NCBI RefSeq assembly: GCF_001638985.1 | Contig: NW_017265157.1 | Coordinates: 835,727-899,726, forward strand | Source: Phycomyces blakesleeanus NRRL 1555(-) | Lineage: Eukaryota > Mucoromycota > Mucoromycetes > Mucorales > Phycomycetaceae | DNA length: 64,000 bases | Direction of reading: 5' to 3' | Shown: one piece after another, positions 51,666 to 62,969 of the stretch | Layout of the letters: each line of letters begins with the position of its first letter | Numbering within the stretch: position 1 is the stretch's first letter | Position numbers and translations under genes: made by a program | The notes under the pieces: model-generated | What the model saw: the letters and a program-made list of their open reading frames with translations, nothing else | Databases searched by the model: none | Told to the model about the DNA's origin: nothing

Positions 51666-54600
51666 CTACTGATTGTGGGTTGGCGAGGGCCAGACGATAT
51701 GTCTAATGACCCTGTCCTTAGTATTGTGGACGAGGCCAGCCATCCCCTTGAAGGACTTCACATCCACTATCCTCATCTCGCCCTGCGAGTGGTTGCTCAA
51801 CACAGAGAAGAGCATGACTGGCAAGGGCCTGATGTTGGAAAGACTCTCGGTGGCTGCAAAGAGCCTGGTCACTGCTTTAACAGTGTGGGAAAAGAGTTTG
51901 CGGACAAATCCATAACTTTCAAAAAACATAATTAAATTATGATTAATATCAACTTTTAATAATATAGAATATAACTAACAACACTTACTCTCACATATGT
52001 TTGAGCACAACAAGATTGTTAGCTCGAACATGTCTACTGTCAAAGGAGAACCGGACTCTGTAAACCACCGAGTCTTTCCACATCTTCATGGTTCAAACCA
52101 CTGAGTCTTGTTCCTCGAAGGAAGAAACTCCTTCTTCTGCCCAGAAAGGCAACAACTGTTGGACGAGGTCCTCCCATTCCATGCCAATGGTGTTGACCAA
52201 CTTGGCCATGCTATACCTGGTCGGACTGGACCACAGCTGAGGACCAGCAACATCATCACTTGCAACCTCGAAGTTGCTGGTCGTTCTGTCAGCTGGTCCA
52301 GTCCTGGCTGGATGGTTGCTGCAGCAGTGGCTGATGGCTGCCATCTGGAAAAGAACATTTTCCATGTTTTTTCCGGGCTCCTTCCTGGACTTGATTGCAG
52401 AGGTATAGGCACCAATCGTGCGTTCTATTGGACAGCAGCTGTAAGCCCGCAAAGGGCCCATTTCCCACAACATGAAACCAAGATGAACCAGCATGTGCTG
52501 GTTCATCACGAATATGTTGGATTTCAGCTTACTGTCCAAAATCTTGCACCTCAGAAAGGAGTGCCAGTGGCCAATTGCCCTATAAAACTCATTAAAAACC
52601 GGATAGAAATATATATCTAAGCCACTTACTGCTCCACGGCAACAATGTCGCTGGCAGTGATGCTCCATTGTTGGACAATGGAACACACCAGAACCAGGTC
52701 TCTCACGGCCTGCTTTGCATCTGCAAAGCAGAGGTGGTCGATTACCATGGTTGATACAACAAACAAGAGAAAGTCCATCCAATCGACGACCTTCCTCTTG
52801 CTGTTTGATTCCTTCATTGACCTCCACGTACCAGTAAATGCCATCGGTATATCTGCCCTGGATGTGCTGACTGCTTTTTCGATGTCATCTAGGCTAACAT
52901 TCAGGGCAAAGGGATACTCAAGTTGTTGCAGGCGTTCTTGGAGGTGCATTCCATGGGATTTTCTGTCTGGGCCTGCAGTCCCAGGGCAGAATTTGCCACC
53001 AAGGGATTGATAGAGCTGATGCCCTGTTCCATGACCTAGGAGGTGCATCTCGTCCTGGCCAAAGAAAGCAGAACTGGTGAGTGTGGATAACTCTGCAAAG
53101 GCATTGTATCTCCCACCACCAGGTCTATAAAATGATGTTTGTGGTTTTTTTGATATTTCATAACTTACGCTTCCTTCGGCTCTGCGAATGCTCCCTACGT
53201 CCCTCATGGGGGCAGGACCCTTGCTCTCCAGGAAGCATATGGTCTTGGCAATGCTTTCACCATGCGCAAAACAATGGCAGCAGCCGTATTGTGCATTGTG
53301 ATGCATAAGGTTCATCAAGTCAGATACAGCTGGAGTATCTTCAGTTGCCACGACAAGATGAACCTTATACACCACATACTGGTCTCTGTCCCAGCACTTC
53401 ACTCCACTTGTCTGCAAGGCTCGCAGGTTGGCAAGGATGGGCTCCAAAAACGAAGCAATGTTCTTTGGGTGCTTAGGCTCTGGGATGATGGCCAGCTGCA
53501 TCATGTTACCCTTCTTGTACCTAAATATATTATATTAGTATATATAAATATACATCTAAATCAATGGGTTTTTTTTATTTACCTTTTGGCAGGGTTAATA
53601 TTCATGTTAATAATGTGAATGATGCTAGCTGACATGGCAGCGTCCTTGAAGGGGTTGAACTGGTCAACAAACATAGACACCACCATGTCACCCTGGCCAA
53701 CAATCCCACCTGCGAGCAGTCTATGGATGCCATCTCCATCAAGAATATCCTTACAGACATTTGATCGGCCACCAGCCAAAACCTCCATGCCATAGGCGAT
53801 CTTTGCCCATTCTTCAGGGTGAGCCAACTTGAAGCGTAATTTCTCTGAGAGAGGCACTACCTGGTATGTCTGTACAGGTGATATAGTGCCTCTCTCATGC
53901 TGGTACCGCGGTCCATTGCAGTGAGGGCACACCTCATTCTCAACGATTGAGTTTCCAGGCTCGACATCAGGAAAATGAAAGCACCCACTGGCACACATGT
54001 CATACACCTGTGCCTTGACTGTGTATTCTTGCTTGAGCAAGGTATCCACCTTTTAATATGACAGAAGTGCATCCGTTTTAGCTAATACAATAATAAGTAT
54101 ATGTAATATAGTAGATATGTGATAGTAATAAACTTACGGGATCCACATTCTGTCATGTACTCATTTACGATCTTGACAGACTGATCATAGATTTCACAAG
54201 AAACACTGTTCTCAAAAAACAAGGAGAACAACTCCAGACTAACAGCCTCAGCACTGCTGTTGGGAGTGTACATTGGTACAAACTGGTCGTACTCAATGTT
54301 GGCCTGCTCTGGTTCAGCTTGGGCCATTCCTTGGTTTTGGACACGTGTGAATCCAGGACCATTCTCTAATATATTTACACAGTTAATATTTAACATAAAC
54401 ATAATCATATGTAATAATGTTATTATTAACATTTTCTTTTAATTGTTCTTACCAGAGGTGTACTCCACCTCAACATTGTTGGAATTGGCTTCCATAGGAG
54501 AAGCGTCCTCTTCATCAGCCTCAACGTTGTTAGTGGCAGCAGCCAAGAAACCATCAAAGCCAATTGAATCATCGACAGAGGCTTTATCGTTGATATCCAT

Positions 54601-54729
54601 CATGTTGTAAGCTGGATAAGTGACATTGATATCCATTTGAGCAGGTTGTTGCTCAAAGAACGAATTGTCAAGCATATAACTGCTTGTTTCGTTTTCGCTA
54701 ACAGGGTTAAGTAAGCCGTTAATGTTCAT
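51666..54729 (-). pseudogene. tnp2-like transposase, nearly intact
   Basis: Minus-strand gene of at least six exons with clean GT-AG introns. It has an acidic N-terminal exon (54729-54450: MNINGLLNPVSENETSSYML), an exon ending at 54136, then paired zinc motifs (YDMCASGC, VCPHCNGPRY) and CKDILDGDGIHRLL, SMFVDQFNPFKDAAMSASII, MMQLAIIPEPKHPKNIASFL, NAQYGCCHCF, FFGQDEMHLLGHGTGHQLYQ, MGPLRAYSCCPIERTIGAY, and a C-terminal block (51929-51666). The only lesion I see is TGA at 52093-52095, before TMKMWKDSVV, where Trp is plausible. Much richer in GC than its surroundings. Mobilises a CACTA/tnp2-type element in the nucleus. Confidence 0.75.
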
Positions 54730-55136
54730 TTTGAATTGTTGTTTTGTATTTTAAAAAAATAGGGGTGTAAGATCGAAAAAACCACTTGGGATGTGATATT
54801 AGTTTTTATTCCATCAGTTGACAGTGAAAAATTACAAGTGCGCTAATTATCATGAAAATTTTTTTAAAGGGATTCTGGCTTTTTGTTTTTTATTTTTCCT
54901 TGTTGTTTTTGTTTTTTATTTTTCAGTTTTTCTTGTTGCTTTTGTTTAACTTTGTTTTTTTTATATTTTACATCTTCTTTACAGTTCTAAAAATGTCATT
55001 GCTCAACATTGCGCAATTAAACCTTTGACTGGTGATGCTGGAGACAGCATATGCCCGGCTTGAGACCAGATTTGAGGCCAGGTTTGAGGGCGGTGAGGCC
55101 GCCACTGAACAGCCTGTCTGAGGTAACCCTCCTGAT
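54730..55136. other. divergent intergenic region of the tnp2 element
   Basis: T-rich sequence between the minus-strand transposase and the plus-strand small gene; probably holds both promoters. Confidence 0.5.
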
Positions 55137-55535
55137 GTGAACCATTTGCAGCCGGTCATTGGTGGCAACACCATTCCACGCCCTTCCCCCCAAGGACAAC
55201 CTAACAGTTGGGTACTCTCAGCCGGGAGTGTTACTGCAGCCCTGGTATTACATTTTACCAGGGGTAACACCAAAGAAGCTTGGCTTCTTTACAGTGCCAT
55301 TGGCAGACTTGCTCGCCAACTTGTACAGGTAACAATGTCATGCTACTGTACAAATGGTATAGCTATACCATTGTGGGGTAGTCTTGCACCTAACCAGAGA
55401 AACATCCTGGTTAGAAACCTTGAGGAGAGAGCAGCCAGAAGAAATATTGCTCTTGATAGGTTTGAGAATTTCTGGGTGTCTATCTTTGTGCTTTCTCAGA
55501 GATGGAGAACTGCTGTCTCCAGTGGAAGACAGTAA
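55137..55535 (+). CDS. small protein of unknown function, homologous to 28453-28716
   Basis: 132-aa frame, head to head with the tnp2-like transposase. The C-terminal half PLWGSLAPNQRNILVRNLEE and ERAARRNIALDRFENFWVSI matches the 28.45-kb gene at W, G, L, NQ, NI, LE, AA, R, IAL, F and W, and both end at LSQ. The start is uncertain, since a GTAA-AG pair inside could be an intron. Base composition is GC-richer, like the transposase beside it. No known domain. Being next to two different tnp2-like genes suggests a second protein of that element. Confidence 0.55.
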   Translation: MNHLQPVIGGNTIPRPSPQGQPNSWVLSAGSVTAALVLHFTRGNTKEAWLLYSAIGRLARQLVQVTMSCYCTNGIAIPLWGSLAPNQRNILVRNLEERAARRNIALDRFENFWVSIFVLSQRWRTAVSSGRQ

Positions 55536-55778
55536 TAAAATGTAAGTAACTTTTAAATATAAAGCCATTTATAAGATCATAACTAATACAAATCAATTGT
55601 TTTGCTTTGTTTGTTTGTTTTTTATTTTATTATAGTAGACAATACTGAACTTTATAAGTGACATTTATAAAAAAACATAATAAAAATACTATTTTAAAAA
55701 AATTGTTATCAAGTAGAAAGTAATTTGGTATATGCCTTGTATACTTCTTCTACTGTCATTTGTTTGTTTGTTTGTTTG

Positions 55779-55809
<31 letters not shown>

Positions 55810-56563
55810 TTTCATTTTTTTGTTTTTTATTTTTTATTTTTTTTTTCTATTTTTTTATTTTTATTTTTTATTTATTTTTTCTATTTTTTTTATTTTTTAT
55901 TTTTTATTTTTTTGTATATTCCAGGGACCAAAAAATAAAACAAAAATAAAAATAAAAACTTATTTTTATGTGACGCAATGTGTATTATTTGACCAATTAG
56001 AGATTCAACAAATTTAACAAAAAAGAGTTAGTTAAAAGTAATACACAAGTCTAATTGGTTTGAGGATGCTGAACAGCACTCAATCGAGTTTAATACTATG
56101 GAATTCCACAAATCCGATTGGCAAAGAGTAGTAACACTAACATTGTATCACCTTGTTTTTATTGGCTGAATCCATATCTGCAAGTATGCATTTTTTACAT
56201 AGTAATCTGCATTGGTGGAATTACAAATGCTGTAATTTCCTACAGTGAATGCTATGTTCATAATGCCGTCACTGTCAGTAAGCATAGTCAATGCTTCATA
56301 TTCAAATACATCAACATAAAGAAGTCTGTTTTGTTGTGAATAAAGACAAATTTGTTTATATCATCTAATTAAAACTCTTCAGAATCTCTCTCTGCTTGAA
56401 TCTGTATCAGTATATTGTCAAAGCATATGTATGCAAACAATATTCCCTGTCTCTAAAAGTCCTCTCAATCAGTACAAGAACTCTTAACAATTCTCATTAA
56501 TAAAAATCATTCTTCTTGAGCTCAAACCTCTCTCTATTTCATAATCTAATTATTTATGAACAT
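55536..56563. other. noncoding stretch with poly-pyrimidine microsatellite
   Basis: 55753-55920 is nearly pure T with TTTG, TTTTG and ATTTTT repeats. Long open frames here encode only Phe-rich strings and are artefacts. The rest shows nothing recognisable. Confidence 0.75.
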
Positions 56564-59020
56564 CTATATTTCCTGGTAGATGGTAAAGTATTAGCCAAAA
56601 AAGAGGCTTATCTACCAGAAAATCAGACAAAAAAATTCACCTACCAGAAAATAAAAAAGTTCATAATTTACTAAGTCACTTTGATAATTGTTTCAATTAA
56701 TAGCACAATTTTTTTGAAAAAAAAGAAAGATAAATATATTTTTATTGTTGTGTGTTTGATCTGTGAAAGTTCACTTTGTATTTATCTTTTAAAGCTTGAA
56801 TTGACTGAAAATAAAGCTGTTGCATATCATAGACATACTTGGCTTCATCATCTGTTGTATACTAAGATAGTTTTGTAAGATCTTGATGAGATTAGTGTAT
56901 TGTTTGATTTGTTTTTATATACTGGTCAAAAAATGAGTCTAGATCGATTGCTGGAATTTTCAGTGTTTTGTAGAGTTTGTAGTGTGTGTATTTGATTAGT
57001 AGTAATGGCAGAAGTGGTAGAGAAGAAAATAGAGTTCGATGTGTGTATCTTCAATAGATACATATGTGTGCAAGGTCTGTATCTTCTTTTAAAATCAAAG
57101 CAAGTGTATGAAATAATTGTGATTGTATCTGAAACCTCAACTACATAAGCAGTATTTTGGTCAACAAATGACTGAACCTGCCATTATCTACTATCTACTG
57201 AATCAGAAGCAACAATTCTTACTTCTCTTTCATCATCATCTTCTTCTGCTTCCATCTCGCATATTCTTTGTTCTCTTGTAAATGCACTCATTGCCCTATT
57301 GTTGGACATCACTCTATCGTACTCTTGAGAAAGATAGTATTCAACATCATGTACTAAAACAAAAACAAGCTTATCAAGTCTCTTGTTTCTAGATCTTTTC
57401 ATGAAAACTGTTTTTAATTGATTGTGTCATGACTCAATATAATTATTGGTGAGCATATGTGAAAATTGACGTTCATGATATGCTCTACTTCAAATCTTAA
57501 ATTTGTCTTCAGTACACCAGTTTTTCTCGAAGTAGTCCAAAAAGATGCATTGATCGTTAAAATCTTCTTTGAACTATACAAGTTTGTGATGAAACTGATC
57601 TAAATCTTCTTCATACACAATCTCTTGAAGAGATTTCATCATTTCACTAAGAAGAAGATGAGCCTCAGATGGCAAAGAGCCAGAAATCTTAACAGAGTCA
57701 GAGAGCTTTCTGTTCCATGCTTGAGTTACGTGAAATATGCAAAATTGGATTTGTGTGGTAGAAAAGGTGGTTTGAATTGCATAGACTTTGGCTGAGCAGC
57801 AATCAATAGTTATTTGTTTTGGATTAACAAGCAAGAGAGAAGACTTTAAGAATTGCAGCTACTGCACAATGGGGCCCACACCTCTATCATTGGTAATCAT
57901 ATATGCTACAGGCCAGCCTCTACCAATTTCTTCATCACGGATAAGAAGAGTATAAAGAATCTCATCAATTTTTTCAGAGATACCACTCATGATATCCAAG
58001 CAAAAAGAAGCAGCATTTTTCGTCTTATTTTGCTGTATTAGCAACATAAAACCACAAGCAAATACGTTTAGACTTGGTGAGTAGCTGGTATTGGCCCCAA
58101 AAATTGAAAAGTTCATTGCAGGAAGTTTCTCATTTATTTAAATCATGAAAGAAATCATTTGATCCTTGTCAAAATGATACAAAGTCTTATTTATCTATAA
58201 ACAATTGGTTAAATAAAATTTTATTTAACATAAATTCATATATTTACCTTATTCATTAAGTTCCAAATGTCATAATAGTTGACCTTGTGTTCAGAATTTC
58301 TTCCATATCTATCAATAGCTCTCAGCATATCAATACATATCTGGCTAGCAGATTTAGATGACTGTTCTAATTATTGGGACAGCTCATTGAGGTATTTCTT
58401 TGCAAGAGGAAGAGTACACATATCTTCATGAACATCACCAGGAGTATGCTCAGTATGATCTTTTGTCAAAGTTATCTCACACCACTCTGGCGTCTTAAAG
58501 AATCCTCTGACATGAAAAAGAGCAGAACACTTATTTTTCTAAGTTCTTTTCTGAACTACTCTCATGGCTGCCTTAGATTCATAAGTGCCAGCATGATGAC
58601 ACGAATACTCTTGGGAAAAGCACATCTTAATATCACTGTCTTTGGCTTCTTCAGCAGTAATATCAGTAGGTTGCTTGTTAGAATTATGGATAATCCATTT
58701 GACTGCACAGGATTCACCAATTTCTAGCAAGCAATCTCTCCACTCAGATGTTCTAACTTTTATAGTAGTATCAAGTCTAAGAGTTATCACTCCAGGAACA
58801 GATGTACACTCCAATGCTTCAGAGATTGTTGCCAAAGTATAAATGTTTTTGTTGGATTGAATGTTGTTTGTTGACATATTTAGTGAATAATTATTTGAAA
58901 ATAAAAACGCGTGATTTAAGGGATATAAAACCTTTGTTTCAAATAAACAATTCAAAAACAAGAGAAAGTATTAACAGTCACTATTTTGGTTAATAATTTT
59001 CCATCTACCAGGAAATATAG
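56564..59020 (-). mobile_element. second MULE, 2457 bp, decayed
   Basis: Perfect 20-bp inverted ends: CTATATTTCCTGGTAGATGG at 56564-56583 and its complement at 59001-59020. Similarity continues imperfectly inward to about 41 bp (ATTAGCCAAAA against ATTAACCAAAA). CTACCAG motifs recur below the left end (about 56610 and 56640). It encloses a minus-strand MULE transposase relic. I found no target duplication. Confidence 0.75.
57184..58877 (-). pseudogene. MULE transposase relic
   Basis: Minus strand, start about 58877 (MSTNNIQSNKNIYTLATISE). The N-terminal zinc-like region has KWIIHNSNKQ and CFSQEYSCHHAGTYES. The core has VNYYDIWNLMN, FSIFGANTSYSPSLNVFACG, YMITNDRGVGP, ITIDCCSAKVYAIQ (Asp) and CIFHVTQAWNRKL (C-x2-H), then NNYIES followed by TGA at 57427-57429, then HNQLK. 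The MULE pattern is NNYIESWHNxLK, so Trp became a stop beside the catalytic Glu. The acidic C-terminus ends near 57184. Further stops and a short intron (about 58250-58195) occur. Different family from the MULE at 0.45-5.2 kb, with no SWIM or OTU seen. Confidence 0.7.
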
Positions 59021-59244
59021 ACTTTCATTATCTACACCACTTTTTTTATAAACCCATTTATTACAGGTATAACATTTTAGCCAAAATAACTTGTCAGTAT
59101 ATATTACTCTTATAAAGTTATAAATAATAATCAATACTCATCTACCTTCATTTTAACTCCATCCTTTTCATCTCTTATTTTTTTTATAAAAAAATTATCT
59201 TTTTGTATCGCCTGTACCTTACATTAAACTATTGTAATAAAAGT

Positions 59245-60297
59245 ATGTCCACTCCCAGCGCTATTGAGTTTGTTTCTCATCAGGAATATGACAATCAGTC
59301 ACATTCCTGGATGAAGCCAGATGGTGATAAAGATGGGTTGTCATCAATTAATCGGCTGCAGTACTTTCTGCTGAAAGACAATGCAGACAATCTGAGGAAG
59401 TATCTTGGTGGCTTCAAAAACAGAAGAAGGTCAAGGTCAGCAAGACCAGAGTGATAAATGACTGCTGCCAGTATTTTGACAAACAGGGTGTGAAGCGCAC
59501 CAGCTCTCAAATAAAAAGCAAGCTGACATATTTGATAGTCAAGCAATATTCTATTGCATTCAAAGCCTGGGAAGAGAGCACAATGAGAATTAGCAAAGAA
59601 GAAATGTCTCAACGTAAAAAAGATGAGCTTGAAGATATGAATATTGTTATGTATAAGTTAAAACAAATATTTAAATAATTTAAATTATTTTTTATAAGTA
59701 TATCTTAATGATATATGCCCAAACTTCACGCAGATGAGAAAAGTACTTGGTGAAAGTAAGGCAAAGTCACCTGCTGTATGTAATACAACAATGTCCTTGG
59801 ACTTAAACAAAGTCTAAGACATGAGCAAGGGTGAAGACGGTGAAAACAATGGAGGTGACAAAGCTAGTGAGACCAGCAAAAGCTGCAAAGACCAAGAAGA
59901 ACAGGGAACTGATGTCAGCAATGAGATCAGTTCTCAGAGAGAGGCCGTTGTCCAAAGCAAAAGTGAAAGCAGCACCTCCAAGCACTCTGATTCCAGTGCG
60001 TACAGTGGCAAAAGACAGCCTAAATTCTTTGGCAAGATTGTGAAAAACACGGCAAAAAGATCAGTCAAGAGCATAGAGGATATTGGGCATGGTATAAAAG
60101 AGTTCAATGATGCCCGGATATCACTCTTAGAATCAAAGTAAGAGGAAGAGCTCAAGAACCAGAAGGAGAAGCTGCAAAAAGAGCTTCAATGCGAGCAGCG
60201 GGTAAAAGGAGTGATCCTTATGGCAAAAACATTTGACTGGTCTGAGGAGAAGACTAAGAATAAATTAGAAGAGGTGTATAACCAATATCTCAATTAA
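59245..60297 (+). pseudogene. accessory gene of the 62-kb Harbinger element
   Basis: Start ATG 59245 (MSTPSAIEFVSHQEYDNQSH). The frame shifts near 59420, then runs VINDCCQYFDKQGVKRTSSQ and IKSKLTYLIVKQYSIAFKAW, a helical Myb/trihelix-like stretch. After an intron ending about 59732, a lysine- and serine-rich part follows (FFGKIVKNTAKRSVKSIEDI) and a coiled coil (KNQKEKLQKELQCEQRVKG) ending at 60297. In-frame TAA codons lie at about 59816 and 60139. It converges with the transposase that follows, as in the 6.5-8.8 kb element. The DNA-binding role is inferred from that arrangement. Confidence 0.5.
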
Positions 60298-60779
60298 TAA
60301 ATTGTATTTCTTCTATTTATATTATGCGTTTAATTTATATATATATACAAATTCTCAGAACTAATGTTATTTCATTTAAAAAATGTAAAGGCATGTAGAC
60401 TATATAAAAATACTATCATTAAAGCAGACAAAATTGATCTTCTACTTACATCTTCAAAATAGTTCAATAATAAAATATTAAAGAAAGGGAATAACATAAA
60501 TAATAACAAAATATCTATTTAATTACAGCTGTCAAATGCCAAAAAGTGAGATCTATCTAATAGATATAAAAGCTAATACTTCTGTTTTTTTTTAATGTAT
60601 TTGGAATGATCAAAGTTTATTTTCTTTATTCAAGAAGATTTATTCTTCTCTTTTGACATAACAACACGTTGTGTCTGGATCCACCTTGTATTTCCATCTA
60701 TATTCTGGGATCCATCTACTATACCAGACTCCTCTGAATATCCTGTCTTCTGCAGGCATTCAACTTCAGCTTTCTCTCT

Positions 60780-62053
60780 ATCTTCCTATTGACGCTTGGC
60801 TTCCTGAGACCACTTGTCATCATCTTGACACATCAAGAAATTATTCAAGGCTACACAAACCCGAATCCATGTGTTAACCTTTACAACATCTTCCTTTCTT
60901 TTTATCCTTACAGGGATTGATTTGAGAGAGTAGAATATCTCTTTCAAGATTCTAAATGCATGCTCAAGATCTTGGTGTTGAACTTTTGGTCTGCTAATGA
61001 GAGTTCACTGTTTCTTAGCTTCTTTTTGATTGGAACAATATAGTTCGTAGCCTTGTACCTCGCGTCTGCCAACATGTACTTGTCATCAGAAAAGAATTGC
61101 TCTGGGAATTTTCCAAGTTCACACTCAGACAAAGTACACATATCATGCAAACTTCCAAAGAAACTGGTTGACATGTATCAGATTATGCATCTATAATCAC
61201 ACACTGTGATACTGTTTACACAGTAAGCAGATCTGTGACCGAAAAACTGCTTTGGCTTTCACAATAGTGCTTTTGCCAGCTTAAATAAGCATCTGCCAAG
61301 AAATCCAACAAGGTTTGGAAATCCTAATGGATATTCATTTGCTCATTTTATCTCTGCTTTCTCAGATTCGGTTGGCCAATAAACAAACTTGTGCTCCAAA
61401 AAGAGAATTACTTTAAAGAATCTGGTTGTTATATTCTCAATAGAGCTCTCTATTTGTTCTTATTGTAGGAAACAGATGAATATATTTGCTTTTGTATATG
61501 TGGGTAAACCATCGTAGAATATTATCTTGAGTCACTTACTTCCTATTCCAGAACATCTTGCCAAATGGCCACTTGACAAAGAATTACCATTTGATCCTAA
61601 TTGGTCAAGAACAATAGAAATCTGTAGTCTAACATTGATTGAGTCAAATCCTGACAATTGTTGGTAAAGCTTGTGGTTTTTTACAAGATCATACAGCTTA
61701 TAAAAAGAGCTCTTGCTCATTTGTAACTCTTCCAGGAAGCCGCTTTCATCCAAGGCAAGCAGAAAATTCAATCTTTTTTTTTGAGTTACAAGTTTCTTGA
61801 TCTTATTTTGTCTTTTGAAAAAATAGCGTCCTTTGCTGATTTTGTCTTGGGCCTTTGTAACCATCAATTTCTCCTGTTGTAGCTTTAGTTTGCATATGCT
61901 TGCAAAATCTTCATATGTGTCATGATATTCCTCACAAGCAATGACATTAGAGCCGGACAACATCTTGATCATCTTCTTCAACGTGTGTTGAGTGATAGCT
62001 GCAGATGCATCCAAAGTTGATTTTGCAAGTATATTTATTGGAGTATGCGGCAT
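60780..62053 (-). pseudogene. PIF/Harbinger transposase, second copy, decayed
   Basis: Minus strand from ATG 62053 (MPHTPINILAKSTLDASAAI). The N-terminal exon has SGFLEELQMSKSSFYKLYDL, a helix-turn-helix typical of the family, and ends at a GTAAGT donor near 61530. Downstream, in broken frames, come FLEHKFVYWPTESEKAEIK, GFPNLVGFLG (first-Asp region, Asp apparently lost) and the C-terminal signature DLEHAFRILKEIFYSLKS (Glu) with VCVALNNFL. Many stops. Its start is about 180 bp inside the right inverted repeat at 62233-62290. Confidence 0.65.
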
Positions 62054-62232
62054 TTTTTAAGATAATAAGTAAAAGAGTAATATATTTCTCACTTTTATAT
62101 ATGCTAGTATTTAATTATAGCAAGTATATATGCTTTAAATTGTTGTTTGCTATTTAAGTGTAATGCAACTAGAAGGTATGCGTGATATTATCATGCAAGT
62201 AGTATCAGACAAAAACTGGCCAATTATAGCTG

Positions 62233-62290
62233 TTGATTAATTTTGCCTTTTTTTTGAACTTTTTTTGAACTTTTAGTCTGTCCACACCAA
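62233..62290. repeat. right inverted terminal repeat of the composite element
   Basis: TTTTAGTCTGTCCACACCAA at the outer end is the complement of 51121-51140; the inner part (TTTGCC, T-runs, GAAC) matches less exactly. Confidence 0.8.
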
Positions 62291-62969
62291 ATATACTGTA
62301 AAAGACTGCTGCTTTTAGTTTCTGAAAATCTGCAAAAATTTTACTAGAATTTTCAATTTTTATTTTTTTTAATCAGTTTTTATTTTTTTTCTACTGTGAT
62401 TTTAGATCGTTCTTTTTTAGATATAAAATCACACAGCTGTCATTTTTTTGGCTATAAAATTACAAAATTGAGATTTTTTTATATTTTATAATTTTTTGAT
62501 TAAAATTGTAAATTATACTGAAAAAACACTTATATAAAAATTAATACAATATTTAATAAATGATATATATTTTTAAGGTTTTTCTTTTTCTATTTCAAAA
62601 TAAACCATTTAAATATTTATAATTTTTTTTACATATTATAAATGTGAATATAAAAGCAAATATTTTAAGAGAATGAGACAAGAAGTTGTAATTTCATTTT
62701 TACTATAGAAATATTTTTGCAATATTTTTTCCTTTGATATAAGGAGCTAAAATATCAGATTTTTTATTTCACATTTTATGATATGTGAATGTTTCATTTT
62801 TGGATTATTTTTTGCTATAGTTGAATCATCATCAAATCAAATATCATAATTCAAAAAAAAGTCTTTCCAAAAAAATCAAGTACACTTTTAGTAATGTATG
62901 CAGTATATGACTTAGTTAATGACTTAATAATATATGAGTATAATTATGATAATATGCACAGTACATATA
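62291..62969. other. AT-rich intergenic stretch
   Basis: No gene, RNA or repeat recognised. Confidence 0.6.

Noticed and set aside
55725..56017. Phe/Leu-rich open frames (74-85 aa)
   Set aside because: They come from a poly-T microsatellite with no start context and no complexity.
61190..61260. Possible intact catalytic Asp in the second Harbinger transposase
   Set aside because: The region reads in broken frames with stops and the Asp of the usual DG motif is not visible, so activity is not supported.
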